Shown: piece by piece, positions 1 to 8,445 of the stretch | Position numbering within the stretch: the stretch's first letter is position 1 | Layout of the letters: every line of letters begins with the position of its first letter | DNA from: Selenomonas sp. AE3005 | Lineage (GTDB): Bacteria > Bacillota > Negativicutes > Selenomonadales > Selenomonadaceae | Reading direction: 5' to 3' | Assembly: GCF_905233635.1 (NCBI RefSeq) | Contig: NZ_CAJODG010000040.1 | Location: 1 to 24,509 of the forward strand | Length of the DNA: 24,509 nt | Program-made: the position numbers and the translations under genes | Notes under the pieces: generated by a model | Databases searched by the model: none | What the model was told of the DNA's origin: nothing | The model's input: the letters and a program-made list of their open reading frames with translations, nothing else

Positions 1-2
1 GC

Positions 3-95
3 ACAGCCCGTAAGCATGGCATTGCTGTCATAGATACAATAATGGCAACGCTTGCTCAGGCATCTTGTATTCCCTGGGCATTGGCTAGTGAATAG
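3..95 (+). CDS. C-terminal end of an unidentified protein (5' partial)
   Basis: An open frame enters from the left edge and ends at TAG 93-95, giving about 30 residues that finish with IPWALASE. I do not recognise the family from so short a tail. Its base composition is like that of the genes that follow. The next gene probably starts inside it, at GTG 88 or TTG 52, so the two are likely translationally coupled. It could be an accidental open frame, but the ordinary-looking amino-acid mix and the overlap with a following gene favour a real C-terminus. Confidence 0.45.
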   Translation, partial: TARKHGIAVIDTIMATLAQASCIPWALASE

Positions 96-804
96 TTACG
101 ACAGTTTTACAACTCTTCAAGCGCATGTGTTGGTGGGGAAATATTCTTCGTTAGCACATAGACTGGTATTTTTAATAGGATTGAATCATGATTATAGAGG
201 AGTATCCACCTATCCGTTTGCGGAATTAGACGAATCTTATCAGCAAAAAGATTTGGCAGATATTATACATAAGTTACAATGTATTCGCTGGTGGAATTGG
301 CCGGATGAAAAGATACGTAATATTCAAGCCGAAATGAAGAACGTTGTTAAGTTCTGTGATAAGTATTACAGTCCTGAAATGGAAGCAAGGATTGAAAATC
401 AAACGGGATCTCAATTAGCAGAACTGCGTTGTGATGGCTATAAAATTTCTTATTTCCGGCTTGATTTTTCTCAGACCAAGCCTTCTTGGCAAAAAGTTGT
501 TAAATCATTCCTGGAGTATGGTGATAAAAAACAACTTTTATTGTTAGGGATTGTTGGCACGCATAATAATGATTCAAGACAGGTAGAATTATTAGAGTTA
601 GTGAACAGATATGGCGATGATGCACCGACAGTTGTTTGTTGTGATATAGAAAATAAAGACATCAAGTGTATATTACAAAATATAGATTGTTATATTTCAG
701 GCTGTCAAGTAGAGGACTCAGAAGCGATAGATTTGCTATCGGAAACAGATGTACGTATTGTATATGCTGGCGATGTGAATATTTGGGAAAGCAAGATTAT
801 ATAA
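88..804 (+). CDS. CatB-like hexapeptide acyltransferase homologue lacking the central beta-helix
   Basis: The N-terminal part matches the CatB/xenobiotic acyltransferase family. It has VGKYSSLAHRLVFLIG, then LNHDYRG, then VSTYPF. In normal members roughly 80-90 residues of left-handed beta-helix follow, and then a C-terminal motif like LQxIxWWNWPxEKI. Here STYPF is followed after only about 20 residues by LQCIRWWNWPDEKI, so most of the acetyl-CoA-binding helix is missing without loss of frame. The last ~130 residues are an unrecognised alpha/beta-looking region. The GTG at 88 overlaps the upstream stop; TTG 52 is an alternative start, and neither has a strong Shine-Dalgarno site. It lies just ahead of a radical SAM gene. 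It may be a non-enzymatic or changed-function relative acting on a surface glycan; acetyl transfer is doubtful. Confidence 0.7.
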   Translation: MNSYDSFTTLQAHVLVGKYSSLAHRLVFLIGLNHDYRGVSTYPFAELDESYQQKDLADIIHKLQCIRWWNWPDEKIRNIQAEMKNVVKFCDKYYSPEMEARIENQTGSQLAELRCDGYKISYFRLDFSQTKPSWQKVVKSFLEYGDKKQLLLLGIVGTHNNDSRQVELLELVNRYGDDAPTVVCCDIENKDIKCILQNIDCYISGCQVEDSEAIDLLSETDVRIVYAGDVNIWESKII

Positions 805-833
805 TAATGTAGGTGTGGAAAGGGAGAAACGGA

Positions 834-1865
834 ATGGATATTTATTTTTCATCACAAAAGTATGGAATGGTATCGCATGATATAACAAATCATTGTAATG
901 CTCGTTGTAAATTTTGTTTTAATGATTGGAATAAAATCCATCCCCACATTATGAATCAAGAAGTATTCATGAAAGCTCGTAGTATTATTCCTTTTTGTAA
1001 TCAAGAACTATTTTTGTTTTCTTGTTTGTTTGAACCCACGTTGCATCCAGATTTTATGAAGCTTTTGTATATGATACCCTATAAGTTTAGGGATAAAGTT
1101 TTTTTTACCACTAATTTAGTAAAAAAAATGTCTGATACAGAGCTGCTTGAGTTATGTAATGCACCTGTAAAGTATTTTAATATTTCTTTAGAAACATATG
1201 ATAGGGAAAAATATGCTATTCTCAGTGGAACAAAACAAAGTGCTTTTTTTGATAATCTCTCGAGATTAGGTATGATTGCTAAGGATCTAGGGAAAAATAA
1301 TAAAATACGAATTATTACAATGATATTGCAAAGTAATAAGGATGAAATAATTTCCCTTATTAAACGTGTGCACAAGGATTTATCACCTGTTATGCATGAA
1401 TTACGTACACCGTATATATCTTCGCTAATTGAAAACGTACTGGAGAGAGAAATGTTATCTCGCGAAGAGCTAGTAGAGTTATACAAAAAAATAAACGCGT
1501 TAGGCTACAAAGAAGTTGTCCTTGATCTGGGTCGAGATAAAGAAATTTTTGAACAACATATAAAAGACAAAACTGAATATGCATATGTAGGTAATACAGA
1601 AACGGAAAATCCTGCTTATAGGGTGCGGATAGAACCAAATGGGTTAGAAAAAATTGATGTAAATAGCAGAAGAAAAGATATAAAATCTTTTACTTATCGC
1701 GTAAGGATTAATTCTGATGGAACAGGATATTTTAATGACACTGATGAATGTTTTAATCTGAACAATATTGAAGATGCAACTTTATTTTGGTCAGAGAAAT
1801 TACGTGAACTACAAAAAAAGAGGCTATACAATATATTGTCAAAGGTGAAAGTTCTTACGATGTAG
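834..1865 (+). CDS. Radical SAM protein
   Basis: The 343-residue protein has the radical SAM cluster motif CNARCKFC (C21, C25, C28), which binds a [4Fe-4S] cluster and S-adenosylmethionine, followed by TIM-barrel-like sequence. Near the C-terminus a stretch with GTGYFNDTDECFNLNNIED resembles the layout of a SPASM-type tail (glycine-rich strand, then 'LxNIxDA..FW'), but it lacks the cysteine set expected for auxiliary clusters. ATG 834 is preferred over GTG 813 because AAAGGGAG lies 7 bases upstream of it. The substrate is unknown. The neighbours (acyltransferase-like, SGNH/nucleotidyltransferase, GT41) suggest modification of a sugar, peptide or protein in a surface-glycan pathway. A classic A AAA AAG slippery heptamer at 1814-1820 could extend it into the next frame. 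Confidence 0.85.
   Translation: MDIYFSSQKYGMVSHDITNHCNARCKFCFNDWNKIHPHIMNQEVFMKARSIIPFCNQELFLFSCLFEPTLHPDFMKLLYMIPYKFRDKVFFTTNLVKKMSDTELLELCNAPVKYFNISLETYDREKYAILSGTKQSAFFDNLSRLGMIAKDLGKNNKIRIITMILQSNKDEIISLIKRVHKDLSPVMHELRTPYISSLIENVLEREMLSREELVELYKKINALGYKEVVLDLGRDKEIFEQHIKDKTEYAYVGNTETENPAYRVRIEPNGLEKIDVNSRRKDIKSFTYRVRINSDGTGYFNDTDECFNLNNIEDATLFWSEKLRELQKKRLYNILSKVKVLTM
1814..1839 (+). other. Candidate -1 ribosomal frameshift site
   Basis: Bases 1814-1820 are A AAA AAG, in the correct phase with the radical SAM codons (CAA AAA AAG). This is the heptamer used by dnaX and many IS3-family elements. A -1 slip reads AAA AAA GAG and enters the 111-codon frame. Seven bases downstream is the perfect palindrome ACAATATATTGT (1828-1839), which is only a weak possible stimulator. 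The zero-frame stop is at 1863. Poly-A heptamers also occur by chance in AT-rich DNA. Confidence 0.4.
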
Positions 1866-1867
1866 TA

Positions 1868-2203
1868 TTGCATGATGAGAGTATATTACCTTGCGAACTT
1901 ACCAAAATGATTATTTATGATGAAGAATTCTTTACATTTTATGGAAGTTATCAATATAGTGATGGTATGTGGAATAAAAGAGAGTGCGTGCTTTTATTAG
2001 TTCAGGATGGGAATGAAGGTGTGTTGTTGCATACTAAGCAAGTACAAAAAAATGCAGATGAGATATTATGGGTGTCTAAAGTAGATAAAAGCGTACTGGA
2101 TAATAGGTTCGGATTTGACGTGTATATAGGATATAGTGAAAATAATTATTTACATATGAGAAAAGCTACAGAAGTACAAAGTTTGAAACAGTATCTAAGG
2201 TGA
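1868..2203 (+). CDS. Hypothetical 111-codon ORF, possibly the C-terminal domain of the radical SAM protein
   Basis: This frame has only a TTG start at 1868, three bases after the radical SAM stop, and no Shine-Dalgarno site at a useful distance. The frame is open upstream as far as 1808 and reads sensible protein there (EAIQYIVKGESSYDVVLHDE). That suggests the domain is reached from the upstream gene by a -1 shift at 1814-1820 rather than by its own start. The sequence looks like a small mixed alpha/beta domain with alternating hydrophobic strands. No family is recognised. Its stop (2201-2203) overlaps the start region of the next gene, so the genes are coupled. It may be a separate protein with weak initiation, a programmed-frameshift extension, or the result of an indel. 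Confidence 0.6.
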   Translation: MHDESILPCELTKMIIYDEEFFTFYGSYQYSDGMWNKRECVLLLVQDGNEGVLLHTKQVQKNADEILWVSKVDKSVLDNRFGFDVYIGYSENNYLHMRKATEVQSLKQYLR

Positions 2204-2208
2204 TGACT

Positions 2209-4914
2209 ATGCAACATATGTATAATAAATCTACAACCTTGGAAATAAAGATAAAAAATAGACAAATAGCTATCATGTCACAAAATGAATGCGATATTAT
2301 AGCGTGTATTTCTGCATTTGAACGAGGCTGTAACAATGTCTATCTCGTTAATGAAAATGGAACCTATTCTGGGTATGCGATATCTAGAAAGTCTTTTCAT
2401 AAATTATGGGAGTCAAAGGGAAATGCTGTGGTAAATGTGCCTAGCATAGAAATGCAAGAATATGAAGAATTACCCTATAATGACAAAATTAGCTCACAAC
2501 TAATAGCCTATTGTAGTGCTAATGAAGGATTGACGGAGTTCCCTTTGGTTACTTGTGAAGGGGTTGTTCGTAGTTTGGTATGTCTTGGTTCAAAAGATAA
2601 TAAGGTAGATAATAATACTTGTATGCCTTGGGAAGTTTGGACAAATTGGCACGTTCCATTAACTTTTTTACTGAATTACAAAAAAATATATATTTCTTCG
2701 TTAGACGATGTTAATGTGAGAAGCTTTCATCGATATTATAGTACATGTTTATCGCTAGAGCTACTCTCGGCAGATAATATAAATGACGCATTATATGGAG
2801 ATGATAATCTCTTAATATATAGTGTTGATGTTTATCCGGAATCTAGCAATAAAATAAATATAAAATTATTATTTAATAGTATTAATTCTCAAGCAAGTAA
2901 GATTGTATATAATGAATTGTATATTGAACATTCTAATATAGCATTCTTGGGAAAAACGTATGTTAATGATTTGGCACGAATAATATATTTGTTAGATCAA
3001 GGTCATCAAGTTATTAATGTTATATCTGACACAGAAGTTTTTTGTGGGATTATTACTGCGGATGATGTGCGAAATGTATTTCCATGTACGAATATAGCTA
3101 TACAAAACAATTATATTCCATTTTCAGTCAGTGAAGATAAGATAAAAGCTGAGTGGTTTGAATTATTTAGACAGGTTGGTTCAGAAATTCCTGTTGTAGT
3201 TAATGAAAAGGTATGGGGACTATGTATACGTGGTAATCACTTTGCTGGTAGATGTCTGAAATATGAAAAAGAAATACAGCCGCTCTACTGGAATTTGATA
3301 AGTGATGAGATTATATTATCTTTTTTTTCAAATTATAATAATGTATTATTGTCGTCAACTGCAAGCGATTTAAAAAGTTTGGGCGATAGATTAACAGAGT
3401 GTGGAATATCTGTATGTTTTTTTGAAAATACGTTAATTAATGATTTTTTGAATGGATGCTTTGAATTATTGATTTATGGTAGCGATGTCTGGAATCCAAA
3501 GGTAATACCATCCTTTGATGTTAGAAAAGTATATGCTAATATGCTGGCTGAAGAAATAAAAAGTTATTTGAGAAAAAATCGAGTAGCGTTTTATTATATT
3601 GACATCGAAAACACACCTGTATCACTTGATGGCAGAATAGAGATTGTACCTGTACCAACACAACCAGCAATTGTTGTTGGAGGTGAGCGGGTCGTTTATA
3701 CAGTATATACTGACAGTATTGCTGGTGATGGCTTTCATACCGTGGGGGGGAGACGTGTCACTGTAGGAAATAGCGCAGCAAATAAAAAAACGATTCATTT
3801 GTTCGGACCATGCACTGTGGCGGGAAGCTTTACAGCTAAGGATGAAGATACGATTGCAAGTTTTTTACAAAGTTATATTAATGACGCTAATATACAATAT
3901 AATGTAGTAAATAATGGTAATCCTGGTGAGAGTAGTATCTCAGCGCTTAATCGTATAATGGATACGTTGATAATGACTGGTGATATTGTGGTGTTGTTTG
4001 GGCAAGATTTGTATAAAGATATACCAGTGTTTTCAGCTATTCAGAATAGTTCATTCAAAGATATATTTGATTCAGATAAGTACTGTCGCGGAAAAGTTTT
4101 TTTTGATTTAGCTCCACACTTAACACCGTTGGGAAATAAACTGTTGGCAGATTATTTGTTTTATTTTTTATATGATGATATGCAGAAATCAATAGATTCG
4201 GTTATTGTAAAAACATTGGCTGAAGGTTTGAAAACAAATATATCATGTGATGATGCCTTAAAGAAATATTTGGCTTCATTAAAGGTAAACAAAGTGATGT
4301 CTAATAAAATTGGTGCGATAGTAATGAATTGCAATCCTTTTACCCGTGGACATCTGTTTTTGATTAGGGAAGCGTTAAAGCAAGTTGATTTTTTGTATAT
4401 ATTTGTTGTTGAAGAGGATAGCTCCGCATTTAGTTTCCAAGATCGGTTTGAGATGGTAAAGCTTAATTGCAATTGTTTTTCTAATGTGGTGGTACTTCCT
4501 TCTGGTCAATATATGATATCACGTATTACATTTAGTGCATATTTCAATAAGGAAGACTTACAAAATTCAACTATTGTTCCAGCTGCTGATGTTAGGTTAT
4601 TCGGAAAATATATTGCTCCATATTTAGGCATAAGTAAGCGTTTTGTTGGAGAGGAGCCTTTGGATAAAATAACTCGTCAATATAATATGGCAATGAAAGA
4701 AATTTTACCTGAATATGGAATAGAGCTTGTTGAAATACCACGAATTGAGGATGATACGCATCAGCCAATAAATGCAACCCTGGTACGAAAATTTATTTTG
4801 GCAGGACGGCTTGAGCAGTGCCACTCGTACATTACGGAAGCAACGTATAAATATATAGAGAAAAACTATGATAGATTATATCAGAGATTAGCAAGCTTTA
4901 TACGAAATGGATGA
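2209..4914 (+). CDS. Multidomain protein: SGNH-like domain plus CitC-type nucleotidyltransferase
   Basis: About 901 residues. The N-terminal ~450 residues are unrecognised; two stretches (near residues 20-65 and 245-290) have the beta-alpha pattern of CBS modules, which is a weak impression. Around residues 530-650 there is an SGNH-hydrolase-like segment: HLFGPCTVAG in place of the usual GDS block, DTIASFLQ, and a closing DLAPHLTPLGN block with the Asp/His pair. The C-terminal third matches the nucleotidyltransferase half of citrate lyase ligase: IGAIVMNCNPFTRGH (TxGH motif, His about 715), FVVEEDSSAFSFQDR, and ISRITFSAYF. The GNAT domain found in CitC is absent. ATG 2209 is favoured by AAGG at 2197-2200; ATG 2203 is possible. 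Likely role: adenylylation or activation plus acyl chemistry on a glycan precursor or carrier. This is inference. Confidence 0.75.
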   Translation: MQHMYNKSTTLEIKIKNRQIAIMSQNECDIIACISAFERGCNNVYLVNENGTYSGYAISRKSFHKLWESKGNAVVNVPSIEMQEYEELPYNDKISSQLIAYCSANEGLTEFPLVTCEGVVRSLVCLGSKDNKVDNNTCMPWEVWTNWHVPLTFLLNYKKIYISSLDDVNVRSFHRYYSTCLSLELLSADNINDALYGDDNLLIYSVDVYPESSNKINIKLLFNSINSQASKIVYNELYIEHSNIAFLGKTYVNDLARIIYLLDQGHQVINVISDTEVFCGIITADDVRNVFPCTNIAIQNNYIPFSVSEDKIKAEWFELFRQVGSEIPVVVNEKVWGLCIRGNHFAGRCLKYEKEIQPLYWNLISDEIILSFFSNYNNVLLSSTASDLKSLGDRLTECGISVCFFENTLINDFLNGCFELLIYGSDVWNPKVIPSFDVRKVYANMLAEEIKSYLRKNRVAFYYIDIENTPVSLDGRIEIVPVPTQPAIVVGGERVVYTVYTDSIAGDGFHTVGGRRVTVGNSAANKKTIHLFGPCTVAGSFTAKDEDTIASFLQSYINDANIQYNVVNNGNPGESSISALNRIMDTLIMTGDIVVLFGQDLYKDIPVFSAIQNSSFKDIFDSDKYCRGKVFFDLAPHLTPLGNKLLADYLFYFLYDDMQKSIDSVIVKTLAEGLKTNISCDDALKKYLASLKVNKVMSNKIGAIVMNCNPFTRGHLFLIREALKQVDFLYIFVVEEDSSAFSFQDRFEMVKLNCNCFSNVVVLPSGQYMISRITFSAYFNKEDLQNSTIVPAADVRLFGKYIAPYLGISKRFVGEEPLDKITRQYNMAMKEILPEYGIELVEIPRIEDDTHQPINATLVRKFILAGRLEQCHSYITEATYKYIEKNYDRLYQRLASFIRNG

Positions 4915-4958
4915 TAAATATTTGAGAATCTATTGAATTAAACTGAATGGAAATATAG

Positions 4959-5952
4959 ATGAAAAGACAGCGTATTGTAAAAACATATCAAAAGGCGTTT
5001 TTACTTTTGAAGCAGAAAAGATATACTGAGGCTGGAAGAGTAATTGAACAATTTTGGCAGTTGAATGGTACGAAGTCTTTGTGGGGATGCTTTTGATGGC
5101 CTATATTTTGCGCGACCAACAAAAGTATGTGTCAGAAGTCAAAGTGCTTGAGGAATTGTTTGAGCATTTTAGGGATTCGGGTGAAGTAAAACTTTTAGCT
5201 GATGCTTGGAGTATGATGGGGGATGCGCTGCGTTGTCTAGGTGAAGGTAAGCTGTCGGTAGAGGCTTTTAAGAAGGCTGTGGAAGTTGAGCCTGCTCTGG
5301 AGCAGAAACTAGTGGAATGCAGCAATGCGATATTTTCGGCAAATGCGATTGCTGGCGTTACAGCTGATTATATGCAATCGCTTTATGTATTATACCGTGA
5401 GCTTTTGGGAAATTTGTCTGTGAGGCCTTATTCGCCCGCTGTATGGAAGCATAAAAAAATTCGTGTGGGTTATATTTCAGCAGATTTACGTGACCATGCA
5501 GTAGCACAGTTTGTCAGGCCGATGCTTTGTCAGTATTATAAGGAAAAATTTGCAGTGTATGTTTACTCCGTGACGCGCCATCCTGATAAAGTGACGGAGG
5601 CACTGCAGCAAGGTGGCGCACTATGGCGGGATGTTTCTGCTGATCGCTGGCCACAGATTGTTGAACAGATACGATTCGATGAAATTGATATCCTGGTAGA
5701 TTTGGCTGGGCATTCAGCAGATAATGCTTTACCGGTATTTGCCTGGCGTCCAGCAACGGTTCAGATTTCCGGCATTGGTTATTTTAATAGTATTGGGATG
5801 CACGAAATGCAGGGATTCTTATCGGATGTGTATTGCTCTGAGGCTGATACGTCACCTTATTTTACGGAAAATCTTTTGCGGTTACCTCATAGCCATTTAT
5901 GCTATCAGCCATTTGCGGATTTCCCTGAAGTTGGGCAACCGCCATGCTTGCA
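4959..5952 (+). pseudogene. GT41 (OGT/SPINDLY-like) glycosyltransferase, frameshifted and truncated
   Basis: ATG 4959 starts a frame (MKRQRIVKTYQKAF) that aligns with the N-terminus of the intact gene at 6765 but stops at 5094. The homology continues in the -1 frame from about 5084 (GMLLMAYILRDQQKYVSEV), so one base seems to have been lost near the GGGG run at 5082-5085. The remaining frame carries helical TPR-like sequence and then the GT41 N-lobe: VGYISADLRDHAVAQF, IDILVDLAGHSADNALP, QISGIGYFNS. Homology ends at about PPCL (5949), exactly where transposase-like sequence begins, so the C-lobe that binds UDP-sugar is gone. It is a dead paralogue of the downstream gene. Part of it could still be translated from an internal start near 5054, but activity is not expected. 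Confidence 0.85.
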
Positions 5953-6661
5953 ATGCTGTCCGCGTGGATCATCAATGCGCATATTCGCCCTCTTGCATCT
6001 GAGAATCGCGATGACTGCTTTGTTATTGACGATTCGCTGTATGAGCGTGCTGGCGTAAAACGTACTGAATTGGCCTCCTGGGTCTTCGACCATGTTTCCA
6101 TGCGATGCAAAAAGGGCTTCCGTCTGTTGACACTTGGCTGGACGGATGGCTGTACCTTTTTGCCCATCAACCATTCTCTGCTGGCATCCAGCGATGCAGA
6201 AAAAGTTCTTGGCCCCTGCAACAAGATAGACAAGCGGACTATTGCTGGAAAACGCAGATTTTTGGCTCGTCAAAAGGGGACTACAGTTATGGTAGAACTC
6301 TTGAAAACCGCTCTGGCAGCTGGTCACAAGGCGAAGTATGTCCTCTTTGACAGCTGGTTTTCCAATCCTCAGCAGATTCTGGATATCAAATCCTTAGGTC
6401 TGGACACCATTGCCATGGTAAAGCGCAGCAGCAAGATACGCTATTTCTCTGGATATCAAGAAGATTTTTGCCGCCTGCAGGAAGCGGCGCGGCCGTTCCC
6501 ACTATCTCCTGTCTGTAAACGTAAAGGTAGGACAGGACAAAAATGGAAAAAATGGACTGGATGCTAAAATTGTCTGTGTTCGCAACCGGAACAACCGCAA
6601 GGACTGGATTGCCATAATTTGCACAACTTCAGAACTCTGCGTCTTGACTGCGAGTCAATAA
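5953..6661 (+). mobile_element. Degenerate IS4-family transposase fragment
   Basis: The plus-strand frame from about 5953 reads the middle of an IS4-like DDE transposase: FVIDDSLYERAGVKRTELA with the first catalytic Asp, VFDHVSMRCKKGFRLLTLGW, then VLFDSWFSNPQQI with the second Asp, then IAMVKRSSKI. Near 6450 it shifts by one base into a frame reading RKRRGRSHYLLSVNVKV and AKIVCVRNRNNRKDWIAII, which ends at 6659-6661. The N-terminal third and the C-terminal region with the catalytic Glu are missing. I found no terminal inverted repeats or target duplication. The fragment abuts the broken GT41 gene, so a deletion or recombination probably removed the GT41 3' half together with the ends of the element. 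Confidence 0.85.
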
Positions 6662-6764
6662 AGCATATTTTTGGTAACTTGTGTGTAATGTTGCAAAAGC
6701 TGTAGAAAAAACTGTAGAGTGGTCTAAGGCTTGATGTAATGGAAAGGATGTGACTGATGGTGTG

Positions 6765-8324
6765 ATGATGGAAGATTTTTTGCAGGTATATGAAATTGCC
6801 TTGAAGTTATACAAAGATAATAAGTTGGATGAGGCTTGGCAGTGCATAACTTTCTGGGAGAAAAAAACAGGTGCGTATGCTTTATTATCTATGCTGCTTA
6901 AGGCATATATATTGAGGCAAAAGAAGTGCTATGTATCGGAAGTTGAAATGCTGGGGGAATTGCTTAAGCTATATGGCAATGATGCTGATAAATCACGTAT
7001 AGCTGATGCCTATAGTCTTTTGGGGTCATCTTTGCGTATGCTGGGGGAAAGCCGATTATCCATGGAGGCTTTTTTGAAGTCAGCAGAAACAGAGCCAAGG
7101 GTTGAACGAAAATTACCTGAGGTAAGCAATGCCTTATTTACAGCCAATGCCATAGAAGATATTTCTGCTACTGAATTGCAGGCTATGTATGGCATGTATC
7201 GAACTCTGTTAGAATTTGCAGGTGTGAAGGCATATCTCGCACCTGACTGGCAGCATGATAAAATTCGTGTTGGCTATATATCTGCCGACTGGCGTAATCA
7301 CGCAGTGGGGCAATTTGTACGCCCATTATTATTCAATTATGATCCTGAGCGATTTGAGGTATATGTATATCAGCTAAATAAGTCTTGCGATACTGTAACG
7401 AATGACTTGCAGAAAAGTTCAGTTAAGTGGCGTGATATAGCTGGTTTTAGCTTTGTCGATATTGCAGCACAGATACGGGCTGATGAGATTGATATTTTAG
7501 TGGATTTAGGCGGTCATACGGCGGATAATGCTCTGCCGGTAATGGCTTACCGCCCAGCGAAGAAACAGATTTCCGGTATCGGTTATTTTAACAGTACAGG
7601 AATATACGAATGTGATGGTTTCTTATCGGATGTATATTGTGCATCTGCGACAACGTCGCCGTACTTTACGGAAAAGCTGTTACGCTTGCCACATACGCAT
7701 TTTTGTTATCAGCCATATAAAGTTTTTCCAGACGTGAAACCTCCTCCATGTATGAAAAATGGATATATTACCTTCGGCTCATTCAATAATTTTGCCAAGG
7801 TGAATGATGGTATGTTAGCATTGTGGCGTGAAATATTGGCTCATGTACCCCACTCTAGATTGGTGCTAAAACATATGCTGCTGGGAACAGAGGAAGGCCT
7901 AAACTATACGAAAAAGCGTATGTCAGATTTAGGAATGGATTTATCCAGAATAGAGTTTAGGGATTATTCTGCGGATTATTTGCAACAGTATAATGATATA
8001 GATATTGCGCTGGATACATCGCCTTATACAGGAGGGCTGACAACTTGTGAGGCTTTGTATATGGGAGTCCCGGTAGTGACGCTAAAGGGGAATCGTCATG
8101 GTGCGAATTTTGGGTATAGCTTTCTGGCTAATATTGGGCTTGAAGAATTGGCTGCTGATACAAAAGAAGACTATGTCAATTTGGCAGTTGGGTTAAGTCG
8201 TGATGTGCAATTATTGCAGGAATTACGGAAAAGACTGCGCGGCATGATGGAGGATTCACCTCTTATGGATAGTGCGGGGTATATGAAAGATTTAGAGGAG
8301 CTTTATCAGGAAATACTTAGATGA
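6765..8324 (+). CDS. GT41-family glycosyltransferase (OGT/SPINDLY-like) with helical repeat N-terminus
   Basis: The 519-residue protein has about 150 N-terminal residues of TPR-like helices, then a Glyco_transf_41 catalytic region. Motifs seen: VGYISADWRNHAVGQF (His of the OGT N-lobe), IDILVDLGGHTADNALP, ITFGSFNNFAKVNDGML (with the Lys that contacts nucleotide phosphate in OGT), LDTSPYTGGLTTCEALYMG and GVPVVTLKGNRHGANFG. The family transfers a sugar from a nucleotide donor to Ser/Thr of proteins in the cytoplasm; in flagellate bacteria similar genes often sit in flagellin-glycosylation loci. ATG 6765/6768 is chosen by alignment with the broken copy; GTG 6750 is too close to the AAGGA. It is the surviving copy of a tandem pair and is followed by a terminator. 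Confidence 0.88.
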   Translation: MMEDFLQVYEIALKLYKDNKLDEAWQCITFWEKKTGAYALLSMLLKAYILRQKKCYVSEVEMLGELLKLYGNDADKSRIADAYSLLGSSLRMLGESRLSMEAFLKSAETEPRVERKLPEVSNALFTANAIEDISATELQAMYGMYRTLLEFAGVKAYLAPDWQHDKIRVGYISADWRNHAVGQFVRPLLFNYDPERFEVYVYQLNKSCDTVTNDLQKSSVKWRDIAGFSFVDIAAQIRADEIDILVDLGGHTADNALPVMAYRPAKKQISGIGYFNSTGIYECDGFLSDVYCASATTSPYFTEKLLRLPHTHFCYQPYKVFPDVKPPPCMKNGYITFGSFNNFAKVNDGMLALWREILAHVPHSRLVLKHMLLGTEEGLNYTKKRMSDLGMDLSRIEFRDYSADYLQQYNDIDIALDTSPYTGGLTTCEALYMGVPVVTLKGNRHGANFGYSFLANIGLEELAADTKEDYVNLAVGLSRDVQLLQELRKRLRGMMEDSPLMDSAGYMKDLEELYQEILR

Positions 8325-8333
8325 TTATATATT

Positions 8334-8355
8334 AGGCGGCGGAGGCCGCCTTTTT
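8334..8355 (+). terminator. Rho-independent terminator after the GT41 gene
   Basis: AGGCGGC (8334-8340) pairs with GCCGCCT (8345-8351) around a GGAG loop, followed by a run of five T. It separates the AT-rich glycan region from the Rnf operon. Confidence 0.9.
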
Positions 8356-8445
8356 ATTATATGCGCGAAAACATTATACAAACATAACAGGATTTTACCA
8401 AATAAGAGCGAATAATACTATTGTGTGCCAGTGGAGGTGATGTGT

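Noticed and set aside
2209..4914. Citrate lyase ligase (citC)
   Set aside because: Only the nucleotidyltransferase half matches; the GNAT domain and the citrate lyase subunit genes are absent.
4915..4958. Regulatory leader between the 901-residue gene and the GT41 pseudogene
   Set aside because: Only 44 AT-rich bases with no hairpin, repeat or convincing promoter.
5953..6661. Functional insertion sequence
   Set aside because: The N-terminus, the catalytic Glu region and the terminal repeats are missing, and there is an internal frameshift.
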